A stretch of DNA of 64,000 bases from Paraescarpia echinospica. Its lineage: Eukaryota > Annelida > Polychaeta > Sabellida > Siboglinidae. The notes under the pieces are model-generated. The model was not told where the DNA came from and did no database searches. It was given only the letters and a program-made list of their open reading frames with translations. Positions within the stretch are counted from its first letter, which is position 1. Every line of letters begins with the position of its first letter. The stretch spans positions 13,224,625 through 13,288,624 of the forward strand of contig CM034537.1 in assembly GCA_020002185.1 (NCBI GenBank). The letters run 5' to 3'. Positions 23,264 through 35,300 of this stretch are shown here, one piece after another. The position numbers and the translations under genes are program-made.

Positions 23264-26200
23264 GTAAGTTGTTTTTGTGTTTCCAAGCTGTTTGTTTGAA
23301 TTCTTCATAGATCTACGGTTGTGGTTGTGTTCCCCTCCTTGCAAGAATTGCTGAGTCTGGTCGAGCAGCCATGGCCATTTGCACGGTTCGGGTCAATCAT
23401 GTTCATGCATTCGGCTCATTCTTGATGCCTCTATGAAGTTTGGATGTTATGAAAAGTTGGTTTCCTCTTGTTTTTGATCAATCTCAACCCAAATTTCAAG
23501 TTGTTTTCCCGAACTCTCAGGGTACCTCTTCTTATAAGGATCATGTCTCAAAAATATAGTGTGTCTTAATTATATTTTATCGGGTGTGTTTGTGTAATAT
23601 AATTATAAAAGGTAAGCTCTTACTATAGTGCAGTATTCACTGTTTAGGACTGCACAAAGGGCTTTATACTTTACTCCCTGGCAGACCTGTTAATTCGAAC
23701 ACCATCTCTACTTGTCTGGGAAGCATTATGGTGGCGTTAGTTATTGGTAGTCATTGATTTTAATCAATCAAAAGTACATGTGCTGTAATGTTGATGATGT
23801 TGCACCACAGGCGCTGAGTTTATCATGTCCTGTAAAGCAGGAATAGGTTTTCATGGTCTTAAATTAATATTGCATCCACTAATTTATTAAATTGTAAATT
23901 TGGCTAATGACATTGTTCCCTTCCCCCAGTACTTTTTGTTACTAGAGCACTATAGAATACACTTAGTGTACGTTTATCCTTTAAGCAAACCAATCCAGTG
24001 ACACACTCTTGCCTAAAACTCATTCACATTCAACCCAACCTTCACGGAATCTATCGCAAGTGGATTGCACTCAGAAGAGTTCAGTCTTGCCGACTTGCAT
24101 CGGCTAATAACATTACTTCAAGCTCAAGTCAAATCTTCAACTTGTCAATTTTAGTTTGGCAGAATGTTTTTAGGCTGTTTCACACTCGTCTAGATGCATC
24201 AAAACTCACGTCACTGTCAGCCTCGCAGTTGTATATGATTAGTGATTGAACTTGCTAATCTCTACAAAATACCACTCAGAGACTACACACGAGGCAGACT
24301 ACTATGCAGGCAGTGTGGGTAAATGTCACTGAAAACAGTGACTATCCGACTGTCCACGTAACCTACAATTTCAGTGAAACGTTTGTGTAATTTGATTGAG
24401 ACGCGTGATTGTGCAACGGGTGCCATAAATTATTCACCATCACGAGATGGATTCTGATGATCACGTTGTCAACTAATATTACATACGTGTTGGCGGTGCT
24501 GATTCAGCTGTTTGTTATTTGTCGTCCGATGCGCAAAGAAGACCACGGACGTGCGAACAGGGCCGGAGAAGATTGCCTGTCTAACAAGTTCTTTGACGTT
24601 GAAATGGCTGGTGTAGACGTGTGGGTGTAAGATACCACCTAGTGTCACATACATGCATAACAGCAATGACGTTCCGATTGCTAACCGACAGTGTCACAAT
24701 ATGCCATGACATGTCACATTTTTGAAACAAGGATTAAAACTTTTTAGTTTAGTTTTTTAATGTACTCAATTTCAGCTAGGTGATAAATTCAATTAATTTA
24801 TACAGTGAAAACAAATAAGGCAATTACAGAACTGAGATACATTGAGACATCTTAGAGAATGCTAACAGTACTTGCTTTATTGACTCTCTCTCTTTGTAAA
24901 TATACATGGAGATTAAGAGGAGATCAGAAATTTTAACATATTGAATATTATGAAAGTATTGTTAAGTTTTTTCCTACTTAAGGATGCTAAAGAAGTAGAA
25001 GGCAAACATATATATTATTAAAATTAATGTGTATATTGTAGATAAGTAGGTTTCATTCTAACAGAAAATGATAACATTCAGTTATGTAAGCACTCGTTCT
25101 CACAGAAGATGATAAATTGATGGAACAAACTATCAGCTGATTGTGTAAGAGCATAAATATGGTCAGCAATAGAATTGATAGATCTTTGACAAGAATGGGC
25201 TAAATATTTGTGAAATATGGTTGGACACTGAATAAGCCAATAATGTCTTTGTCCACTTGCCACCTGGAGCTTGTAGCTATAATGTCAACAATCTTGCCAA
25301 GTTCTTCAAAGCACTTCAGATGATTTTGCACATTATGTCAGACAGTTCATTACAGTTTCAGTGTGCTTTAGAAAGTATTACTTATCATCATCGTATAAAT
25401 GATCTTAATAAATATAATTGTTAAAGTATTTATTTTGTATAACAATTGCTATAGGAAAGACTGCAGTCATATACCACAGGATTGTACCTAGGTTTCGATT
25501 GACATGCCTGTCCTTTTGTAAATAACCGTTGTTGAGCTATAATCATGACTGAATGCCTTTACGTGCTGGCTGGCCCACACCTGTCATGCATCTGATTGCA
25601 TTTAATGCCGCAAAGAATTGGATGGATAAATCCAGATTAATTTATTGGGGACCGGCTGCATTTTAAGTGTCTGTGTATCTGGGTGGTTCGTTTCATAATA
25701 TCAGCAGTGGCAAATGTGTTGTAAAACTTTGTTATGGTTTTTGTGATAGCTACCCCCAAAACTAAATCACTGTCCCTAAAGTTGTTGCATTTTTATGGTT
25801 TGTTATAATATGATAGCAGGTGGTTATTTTTGTTTTAAATGTAAATGAATCATTCCCAGATGTCAGGAAGACATCACTAAAACCCTACATTTTTAATTGT
25901 TAATTAAGCTCCACAAGATTTCTTCAATATTGATATTTTCTAAACAAACATAATATTGAAGGTCAATGTTAATTATGTTAGACTTTGGGCAACATGTTTA
26001 AAGACTCACCTTTTAAGTCAAGATTATTGTTTTTTATGAATGTGAATGGTTTATTTCTGATCCTTAGAAAAACACTTGAATATTGGCTTGTCTAGTTCTC
26101 AATATGGCAGCCATACAATGTAGTTTTTAATGTTTTGATTCTTGCTGTTATATTTTTTGGAATCAAAATATACCAGTGCCATTTTATGCATGCTCAAAAT

Positions 26201-26336
26201 AAGAGTAAAATATAAATAAATTAATGAATCAGATAAATATATACAAGTCCTCTATTGCCTGGAAATATGGTAACTTTAAAGCATATGTTCAATTATTCAT
26301 ACATTTGTATAGATATATGATGCCAAGCATGTATGC

Positions 26337-26552
26337 AAAGAATTATTTATCATTCTACATGTAGCTGTGGAATTTTTTTTTCTTTTGTCAAAATTTTATT
26401 AGTCATGACATTGTTGGTGTTGCTTTGTCGATGACGTCTGCATCATATAGAATCAGTTGATCAATGGACCTCTCGGCTGGTTGCGCTATAAACAAGACAA
26501 ATTATGCCCTGGAGATGACAAAATTACTTCCCAGAATCTACTTGTGGTGTTT
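26337..26552. repeat. diverged duplicate, copy A
   Basis: Shares with 30350-30537, in the same orientation, GAATTATTTATC, a GACGTCTGC-like block, CTCGGCTG, and ACAAAT.ATGC.CTGGAGATG. By eye, identity is roughly two thirds with indels. It is either an old dispersed repeat or an ancient local duplication about 4.0 kb apart. Confidence 0.6.
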
Positions 26553-29500
26553 TTTCTCAAAGATGTTTATTCACAAAAATGTCAAGTCTTTCAGTTTGAT
26601 TAACCTGTTTTTAAGTCTTAACTGCATTTTGTTCTCAGTTGTGTGCAGTTGGTGAGTAGTCTGTATTTTATACATGCCTTGGGTGATGTAAATTAGTGCA
26701 GCACTTTAACTACCCTGTTTTATTCCTGAATCATTGCATGGGTGACCTTTTGGTTTCTTGGAATGCGACATTTGATCTGGTAATGACATGACAAGAAACT
26801 TTTTTCTCCGAATATTTTGGGGAACTCCCTTGGTGTTCACCAGTGGACTGGTGTCATTACGGGAGTGTCACATGACATGTCACACGATAAACAATGCAAG
26901 CCAGGAAAGGGCAAAGAACATCTATGTTGTCACCATTAGCCATCAGTGAACACAAAGAGAACGTGCAATGCCATGCAACTTTCTTGGAAGGGTGTAGGAA
27001 TATTTAACCATGAGAATGATTCAGGGGAAAAATCAAAGACCATTTAACAAGATTTAACAAGATTGCCACCCAGAGAATTAACTCTAGATGGCAGGTGAAC
27101 AAGGAAGCCCTTTGGCTTATCGAGAGGCCAACCCTTTTTATCTATGTGTATCCTGTTCTTCTGAGGGCGATTAACATCTATACAATGTATCCCTAACTGA
27201 ACTGACACATCAGCCAGGAGTTCAGTCAGTCCTTATCCAGCTTGCATCACATGACACTAGTCATGACTAGTGTCAAATGGTATTCCTAGTATACCGATAT
27301 CATGAATGTCAAGTGAGTCAGCCAAGATTGTTCACAAAGAACACAAACTTTTTTCTGTGTAAAAATACCATGTTTTACTATTTTTATTTATTTAGGCTAC
27401 TTGGACGAGAATATGTTTCTATTGATTGAATGTAGAAGATTTTATAATGAATTTGCAGATTTTAGAATAACATTGCTGATTTGTGAACTTCTTGAGGATT
27501 GAGCCTTGTATGCTCTCAACCATGCAATACTTATAGTTGTTATAATTCTACTTCCATCTCCAGAAACGTTTTATCCTGCCGTGTTACATGTCTTGTTCAT
27601 TACACCACCTCTGACGTCATCTGTACAAATGCTATTGCATGACAAAAAGTGTGAAGACATCGGTAACCTCGTCTGCTAACACATTCCCACTTGGTCCAGT
27701 TATTTGCATGCATTACCATTTTGAACCCAATTGTCCTGAAAGACCGCACTATCTGCAGCGCCACCTTTCATCCAAATTAATTTAGCGATCGTCTTCGGCA
27801 CTGCTGAAATTGGCAGGGATGTTAATGCAAAAAGATTCGACCAAATCAGATTTGGGCCGCCTTAAAGCGGACAAACTAGATGGGTTGTCTGAGTGCCGGC
27901 TGCAGGTTAGCATCCAGCGATGAGATCTCATGATAGCACCTATATGTCTATCTGTCCGCTTGGCTCACCAGATCAGATTATTATATCTGGTGTAGATAGA
28001 AATGTAGGTTGACAGAAAAATATAAATATGATTCATACTAAATAGCTTCTGGAAGACATACACAGTTTAAAGTCTTCAAGGCTTCAAGATTATACTGCTA
28101 GAAAGTGAAACTTTGATCATATCTTACAGTTTGTAATGCCGTTGTGGGCTAAACAGTAACTAAATATGTTAATAAAATAAATAAATAAATAAAACTAAAT
28201 AAAAAACATGCAGTCCATGATTAAAACAAAACATCTATAATGTCAATGACTGGATGACTGAGAGAGCGGCTCTCTGGAATATTTCCACAGTAGACGCTGT
28301 AACTGCATCCGGTGTGAGTGAGTTCCACTGAGTGGCAAAGTTGCTTAATTTGTGTGTTTGTTGTAGGACAACTGAATTAATCTATGTTAATATATAATTA
28401 TAACACAATTGCACTTTACAAACACTTGCTCAGCCAATGTCCTCAGTTCACTCCCAAGTTCATGTCTTCATTGGCACATAAAAACCAAAAGGGTTAAGAT
28501 CATTAAACAATTTCAAGATTGGTATATGATCCCAAAATCATCAGCCATTAAAAGGTAGATGTATGAATGGACTAAAGTGTATCCAAAATATTAAAAATAT
28601 AAATCTTCAGATGATGAAATGGTGATAATATGGTACAGCTTTTTATTAAACAAACTTCCAATCATGGAAACTAAGCAAATGAAAATGTGATATAATACAT
28701 TTAAAATCATGTTTATCTATTTTTAAATTACACACAAATAAAATATATGTTTCCTTTAAAACATTCAAATTTGTTATTTGTTTATTAGATTAATATTAGA
28801 ATAAATATGTGAAGCTAGCAGCCATATTCCACTTATATAATGTGGAAGTTTTTAGCGTTTGTGTGGTGTTTAAAAATGGGCAGTCAAACTAATGGTAAAC
28901 GCATTGTTTTTACTCATGAGGCATTGATTGCCTTTTTATCAATGGCCATGCTGAACCTGGCTGATTATTGGCATAATTTCCTCACAACAACGTGTGACTT
29001 ACAAAAGGCTGTCTTAACAAGACTTCGTTGGCTGCAGTTTAGCAACAGTGCAGTGTTATCGTCGAACAGTTATCTCATTTCCATAATCACCTCGAATCCC
29101 ACTGACGATCGATCGTGTGAAATACAAATAGTCGGACCGCTGAAATGACTGTCATTTTGGCGTCTGTAATTGTGGCCGTGTTGATTAGTCTGTTGGTCAG
29201 CGTGGACCACTTAAAGTCTGATTGACCATTGTCTCGTGTCACTTTGTAGCGGACCGCGGTGTGGAGATTTCCTTCTGTTGCTTATACACAGCTTCTCTCC
29301 TATTTCGCAGACCTCATTATGGATTAGCTGTTCCTCAACTGGGGACTTGTTGTATCAGGGGATGGGACTAGCAACATGTGGAACTTTAAATTAATACACA
29401 ACGATAAATGTTTGATGCACATCTCTGGTTATTTAGGTTCTACAGAGATTTTGCTGGTGTTGTTTTTGTGATCGTAGCTTCACCTTACTGGTGTCTCTGG

Positions 29501-30349
29501 CTATTGTTGAATGTTGCTTATTGTTGGCACGTTGAAGTTGGAGTGTCTTTTATTAATGACAACCTTCTGTTTAACAAAAATGTACCACCCTTTAAAAGCA
29601 GCTACTGTGTTCAGATGAAACGTCATGTTTTTAACGAAGCTCAAAATTAATCCATTTCTATGTATTGCAAGAATTAGCTTAACACATAAGTCATCTATAA
29701 TTAAAAAAATTGTTTATGTTTATACTGTAAATATCAAATATTAATGGACATAGTAATTAACCGCCCCAGAATTGCCATTAATCTTTGAATCAGTGATTCC
29801 AAAATAACATTGAGATGCGATGTTGAAATCCAAAAGATTCTGAATCTGTAACTTTGCCATTTCCTTGCCTTTACAAAGTCTAGCTGCATCTCTGTTTTAT
29901 ATAGACGATAAACTTTTTATTTGTCCCTCTACCCACGGTTGCAGTCTCAAGTCCATGCAATGACATTCATTCATACTGATGTTCATTGGTTCAATTCAGA
30001 AGGGACACATCACTATGGTGACGTACTGACGCTGTAGTTTAATTGGCTTCCCTGCGTCGTTCGTTTGCGGACACTTTCGGTGCTTTGCAGATGTATATGT
30101 CATTGGTTACAAAAGCACGGAGTTGTTACAGTTTCCACTGGAACAATTACTCTTTTAATAGTGGCTGTCAGAGTATCGAGCGTGGCATTGATCAGTATTA
30201 GTTGGCCGGACATCGTTGTCGAATGAAATGCCGACGATCGCTTCTCGGTGTCCGCTATATACATACCTTATCCAGTGGACACACCAGACTGGTTTATATA
30301 TATATGAATCATAAATGTTTACCAGTAGTCGTTTCATGTTACAGATGTC

Positions 30350-30537
30350 CCAAGAATTATTTATCGTTTCACTGCCGTGGCAATTTTGTGTCGTAATCGC
30401 ATCAGCTGCGTCACTTTGACGGTGTCGTCTGCGTCAGACAGAATAATTTGATAAATGGAAAACTCGGCTGTATGCCGGGCTTCAACGTAAATATGACAAA
30501 TGATGCTCTGGAGATGGCAAAGTAACTCTCTCAAATT
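30350..30537. repeat. diverged duplicate, copy B
   Basis: The partner of 26337-26552, with the shared blocks in the same order and orientation. The sequence here is somewhat richer in CpG than its surroundings. No coding potential is shared by both copies. Confidence 0.6.
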
Positions 30538-30814
30538 TGTTGGAGGTTGATTCTTTGGGGTCCCTATTATGGCAAACAGGCGAGACAAACATGATGATGG
30601 ATTGTGCTTTAACAACTGCTGATTCTTTGGGCCACTATTGGTGATGGGGGGAGCAATTTTATTTTTAACAAATATCAGTGTTATGTTATAACCATGATGA
30701 TTAACTTAACATTTTAGTGTTTTAGATTTAAAATACTTTCTACAATTTCTATAGCTTATAAAAATCAGGTTAATAAAAAATCATTAATGCTCAGATTCAG
30801 CAAGATGCCAATAG

Positions 30815-31070
30815 ACTTTCTGGCTTCCACAACACCTGCCTAAGGAAGACACTTGTAAGTGCACTGGTCCGAGACCATCTCCAACACCAGACTCCACCAA
30901 GCAACAAAACATCAACACATCTACCTCTTCTTGAAAAAGAGATGGTGGACATGGCTTGGCCATCACTACAGGATTAACAGTGACATGGAAGCAAAAACAG
31001 TACTGACCTCAATGCCAGAAGGAAACAGATAAAGAGGCAGACCAGAAACAACAGGCTGTTGTGTTGACGT
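30815..31070 (+). pseudogene. LINE (non-LTR retrotransposon) 3' coding relic
   Basis: Two pieces of the C-terminal region of a LINE reverse transcriptase ORF can be read on the plus strand. FHNTCLRKTL appears near 30823. From 30934 there is KKRWWTWLGHHYR, then PEGNR, a stop, and RGRPETT. These correspond to the common LINE tail blocks of the type RRWRWLGH and GKRKRGRP.TTW. The in-frame stop between GNR and RGRP, and the frame change between the two pieces, show that it is dead. The catalytic RT domain is not present, so this is a 5'-truncated or decayed copy. The clade cannot be assigned from this fragment. Confidence 0.65.
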
Positions 31071-31213
31071 TGATCACACCAGCAAGGAGAGTCCAAGACA
31101 GAGAGGTCTGATGAGATCTTGTGCAAGCCTTATGTGCCGCAGCATGATGAGGATAAGTAAGGAAGTAATGTTCAGCTTTGTTGTGTGTGAATATTTTATG
31201 TAATGGGCACCAT

Positions 31214-31303
31214 TTAATAAAAGAGTTAATACTTTACAAAGGATTATCATAAGATCAGTTAATAAAAGTGTTAATACTTTACTAAGGATTATCATAAGAT
31301 CAG
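31214..31303. repeat. 45-bp tandem duplication
   Basis: TTAATAAAAGAGTTAATACT and its near-identical copy begin at 31214 and 31259. Both continue through GGATTATCATAAGATCAG. Confidence 0.9.
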
Positions 31304-32074
31304 TTAGCTTCCAAAAGTGAAAATGTCCTTAATACTATTAGTTAGTACAGCCTGGCCACTTTTGTCCCTTTTGATGAACTTGGACCACATCTGATCAAAA
31401 TTATATGATTTCACAAAACAAAATAAAAAAATTGTAAAAATGAGCAACAATTACCATATCAAATATATATATAGGTACTCCTCTGAAATTAAATGATACA
31501 AAAATGTTTTAGGATTTTCCTTAAGTTGTTAAGTATTATAGATCTTATTCACATTTTGAGGATCAATCAAATTTGATTAAACTCTGTCAGACCAGCAAAT
31601 ATATTACAGAAAACATAAAAAGGTATGACAAAAGGAAAAGTCAAGGGGAAAGATGCAGAGGACATCAAAGAATAAGCATTCATGATAGTCTAGCAACCTG
31701 CTTTTGAATGGTTGTAACAAAACTGTTGAACGACACACACAACTGGGGAATGTGGATGGCTGCCATGACGGACAATGTCAGCAGCAGACACGGCCCCTAG
31801 AATAAGTGGATATCCAGGTTTTATGGTGATGCTTGTAGCCACAGCCTTGCAGTCTCCCTGATCACTTAGGTCCACCATCTTGGTTTATCAGTACCAATGG
31901 CTGTACACCTGTACTTAGCCAGCTCTTGATGGAACATTGCAGATCTTCATCATCCTTAACCCTGACTTATCACTGACTGATGTATTAGTCTTTCTCTGAC
32001 TTCAGCTTATTATGTGTCATGCTCACATCTTAAGTGCTTTTATGTGTTTCTCATCCTCCTTGTTGAGTGTTCTC
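31304..32074. other. non-coding
   Basis: No gene, RNA or repeat recognised. Confidence 0.4.
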
Positions 32075-32347
32075 TTTCACTGAAACTCTTATGATCCAAT
32101 AAACCCGATTTTGCTCTTTAAGATAAATTTTGTTCCTTAGCAGTGATTGTGTATTCTAAAAACTATCAACACCAGGATGCACTGTTTTGGAAACTTTCAC
32201 CGGTGTGTCCTGGAAGTAGTATCCTTGATGACATGTTGGTGGCTTTTGCATTTTGAAAATCCTTCATAAATGTAACACTGAATTCTGTTTAATGATGGAT
32301 TTTCCTGATGAGTTCTTCATCTTAGTGAAATGGTCCATAGGGTTCAC
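32075..32347. mobile_element. MITE with GGGACCGTTTCA ends, copy 2 (decayed)
   Basis: Relative to 6101-6333, the left end is CACTGAAACTC-like and the right end is AGTGAAATGGTCC, a decayed inverted pair. The interior shares GATTTTGCTCTTTAA and TTTAATGATGGATTTTC with the first copy, in the same order. Confidence 0.55.
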
Positions 32348-35300
32348 TGCCATATTTAGTGATGCTCCAAACTAGAGAGTACATATATTTCTTTTTCAAG
32401 CATATACTTACATGTCATCATCTTTCAACATACGCCAGCTAGACCACTTATGAATAATGCATATCTGCCAATCTGATTTTAATTTAATTGAAGTTTATTT
32501 ATGTTTAAATTTATAATGGATGCACATACCTACCAGAAACTGTCTGAACTATACATTTAGCCAATTATATTAATAAACTAAACAACGGGTCATGCCATGT
32601 GCAGTGTAGTCTCAATGATATAGTTCCTTGTAGTCACAATGTTGACAATCCACATTGGACAGTGAGTTCATTATGCAAGTTACCAGTGCTAGTATCTAAC
32701 TAAAAATTAACATAACTAATGCCTGCAGTACATGACATATATACTCCTGAAGTCATCAGACTAAGTACTTCCTTCTATAAATTTCCACATTGCATAATTC
32801 GTTTATTGGGACATTATGGCTGGTTGTATATCATTTACTCCTGTATCATCTCGTCTCAGAATAGGGGCTGCTGAATAATTTCATCGGTACTGTGGGTGAA
32901 GTCCCGTTAATGTTTTGCTGCATTCACCAATAGTGCTCACAAATGTTTATTTATTCTTCTTGTGGACCTCAGCAGAATAATAGATTTCATGCTGTTTTGG
33001 CCATAGTCACTTTATGCATGGTTGCAATTCTTGTATGACGGCACATGACAATTAATCAGTTTGCATTTCCTTATCTATGAGTACATGCGAGGAATTGATA
33101 AAGTATGTTTTTTTGCATATATAATACATGAAAAGCCACTTATGTTTTCATAAATTGCAGTAATAGTTCTAATACAGTTTTGGCCAACTAATTAGTTACT
33201 TAAGTATACTATTGAACTTTAATCCGAGACTGAGAAATGTTCACAATCAGCTTTGCAACAAATTTTTCCTTAGCAACTTTCATTAAAAATTATTTGCAGG
33301 TTTACTTTTTAAATATTATCATCACTTCAGTGGATTGGTACATTACATGATAATGAGTGAGCATTCTTTCTGCAAGTTCATGAACATTCGACATATAAAT
33401 ACATTTCATCATTTATATTTTCCCTATTCCCAAGACATGACCTGTGTTAAATGATTGCAAACAATTGCAAATGACCGACTAGTTTTGCAGCAGATTACCC
33501 CTCTGGTGTATAGGTTATGAGTCCCTTGTCTGCGTCCCTGTCACAGTGATGTACATGCACATAGCTCCTGCGAAGTGTCATTTGCTATAGATCACGTGGC
33601 AGGCTTCGATGTTATCATCAGTCAGGGTATCACTGTATACTGAGAAGTCTTCTGGCTATTTCCTGTGATTTAGCACCTCAACAGGCAATCAAGGCACAAT
33701 GTAACTCACATAAAGCTGGAGGGTCAAGACCCGAAGTGCCTGCATGGTTGTGTTGTTTGTGAGTGTCTTAGGGCCCCAGCAGAGGTAGTTATTTTAATGG
33801 GGTGCAGTGAAACTTATTAATGATCATTACCAGGTATTACAAGCAGACGGTGATCTGTGATCACCTCGTACATTTCAGCAAGCGTCTTGTACTAACCGCT
33901 GACCTTTGTAGTCATTTTTCACCCTTAACAGCTGTTTTGCATGAAAATAACGCTCAAGTAATTATATATTTATTGGAAAACAACCCTGAAACAAGGTGTT
34001 GGATAGGAGCTCCCACCAGTCCTTCTCCAGTTTGTGTCACATGACATGGCTCATGTGAAACCAGTTCACTTACGAAGGCTCTTCATGGTCAGTATACTCA
34101 GAGATGAAAACCTATAAGGTTTTTGTTAGGTTTTCAAGCAGTATCTAACGAAAAAAGTCAAGACATCGGAATTGTCTTTACATTCAAGGATGAATGGAAA
34201 TGGTTTGTGTTTAGTCAGATAGAGAGACGGGTCTTTCTCATCAACAGAGATGTGTGTCTCCCGTAAAGAACCACCACAGGTAACCACTCATTGGCTTCAT
34301 TTATCCTGCACAAGTCTCGGTCATCAATCCAGTGGTGTGCAGCAATAGTGTCACTTCTGTCAGTGCCCATCTACATACTCTGGACAATTGGCTATGTAGA
34401 TGTGGCATTGGACTCTCCACTGCTCATCTCGACAGATCTGTGTCTGCTTGCCCACCAGACTGCTTGCTACGAGTCTATGGACAGGATGGACGAGGCAGAT
34501 ATCCCATGGGCTGGGGTGGAGCCTGGGGCAAGTTAATGAAGCATCTCATCCAGCCATGTTGTTGGCCTTTGACATGCATCGCAGATTAAAATGAAAACGG
34601 AATTGCATAAATGTGTTTTTAATGAATCATTGTTGGCATGAATTGGATTAATCCACAAATTTCTGATTATAATGGCATGAATGTTAGGTTATGTGCTGTA
34701 TTGTAAACTGGAAGATTGTCTTCTAGTGGAATGGTTCCTTTGTATTTGTGTGTCAGTAGTAATCATCGATAATGTAGCATTTGTCATTCTGGTTTAGTGA
34801 AATGATATTTGTACAAGGATCAAAAAAGATTGGTCAAAAAGCAGACCTAAAAAAATTGTTTCCTTAATTGATTTAGGTTGTAGTGGTTCATTGTTTAGTA
34901 TGAACAATTTAAGTAACATGCACTGTCAGAGTGCATACTCCTGTTAACATCATTGAAATAATTGACTTTTATCACGATTCCTTAGATCGGGTAAGTTGCA
35001 ACAGTGAACAATATTTATGCATAGTCAGAACACTTACCATTTTATGCAAGATTTTGACCACATCAGGTAGAACATATTTAATTGCTTTTTTTCTGATGAT
35101 TCTGTCAACACTATGTGAATAATGTGTGCAAATAAGCAAGCATGTCATAGTGTTAATTAACAAGATTTAATTGTTAACAAATCAGTCTGAAACAAGATGA
35201 GTATAAGAATCAAACTGATGAGGAACCTTCAGAGACACAAACACATGGTACCATGAATATTATGCAACTCACAAGGCAGCAGGTGTTTATATTCATTTAC

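Larger units (their letters stand above)
23264..30814. other. long non-coding stretch
   Basis: It begins with the GTAAGT donor of the preceding exon, so at least the first part is intron. I find no further exon with convincing splice borders and no RNA gene. Contents worth noting are a TAAA-rich tract at about 28163-28200 and one half of a diverged duplication (26337-26552), listed separately. The 102-codon ORF at 28840 has no recognisable motif. Confidence 0.45.

Noticed and set aside
28840..29148. 102-codon plus-strand ORF
   Set aside because: No recognisable motif and no flanking splice or poly(A) signals I could trust.
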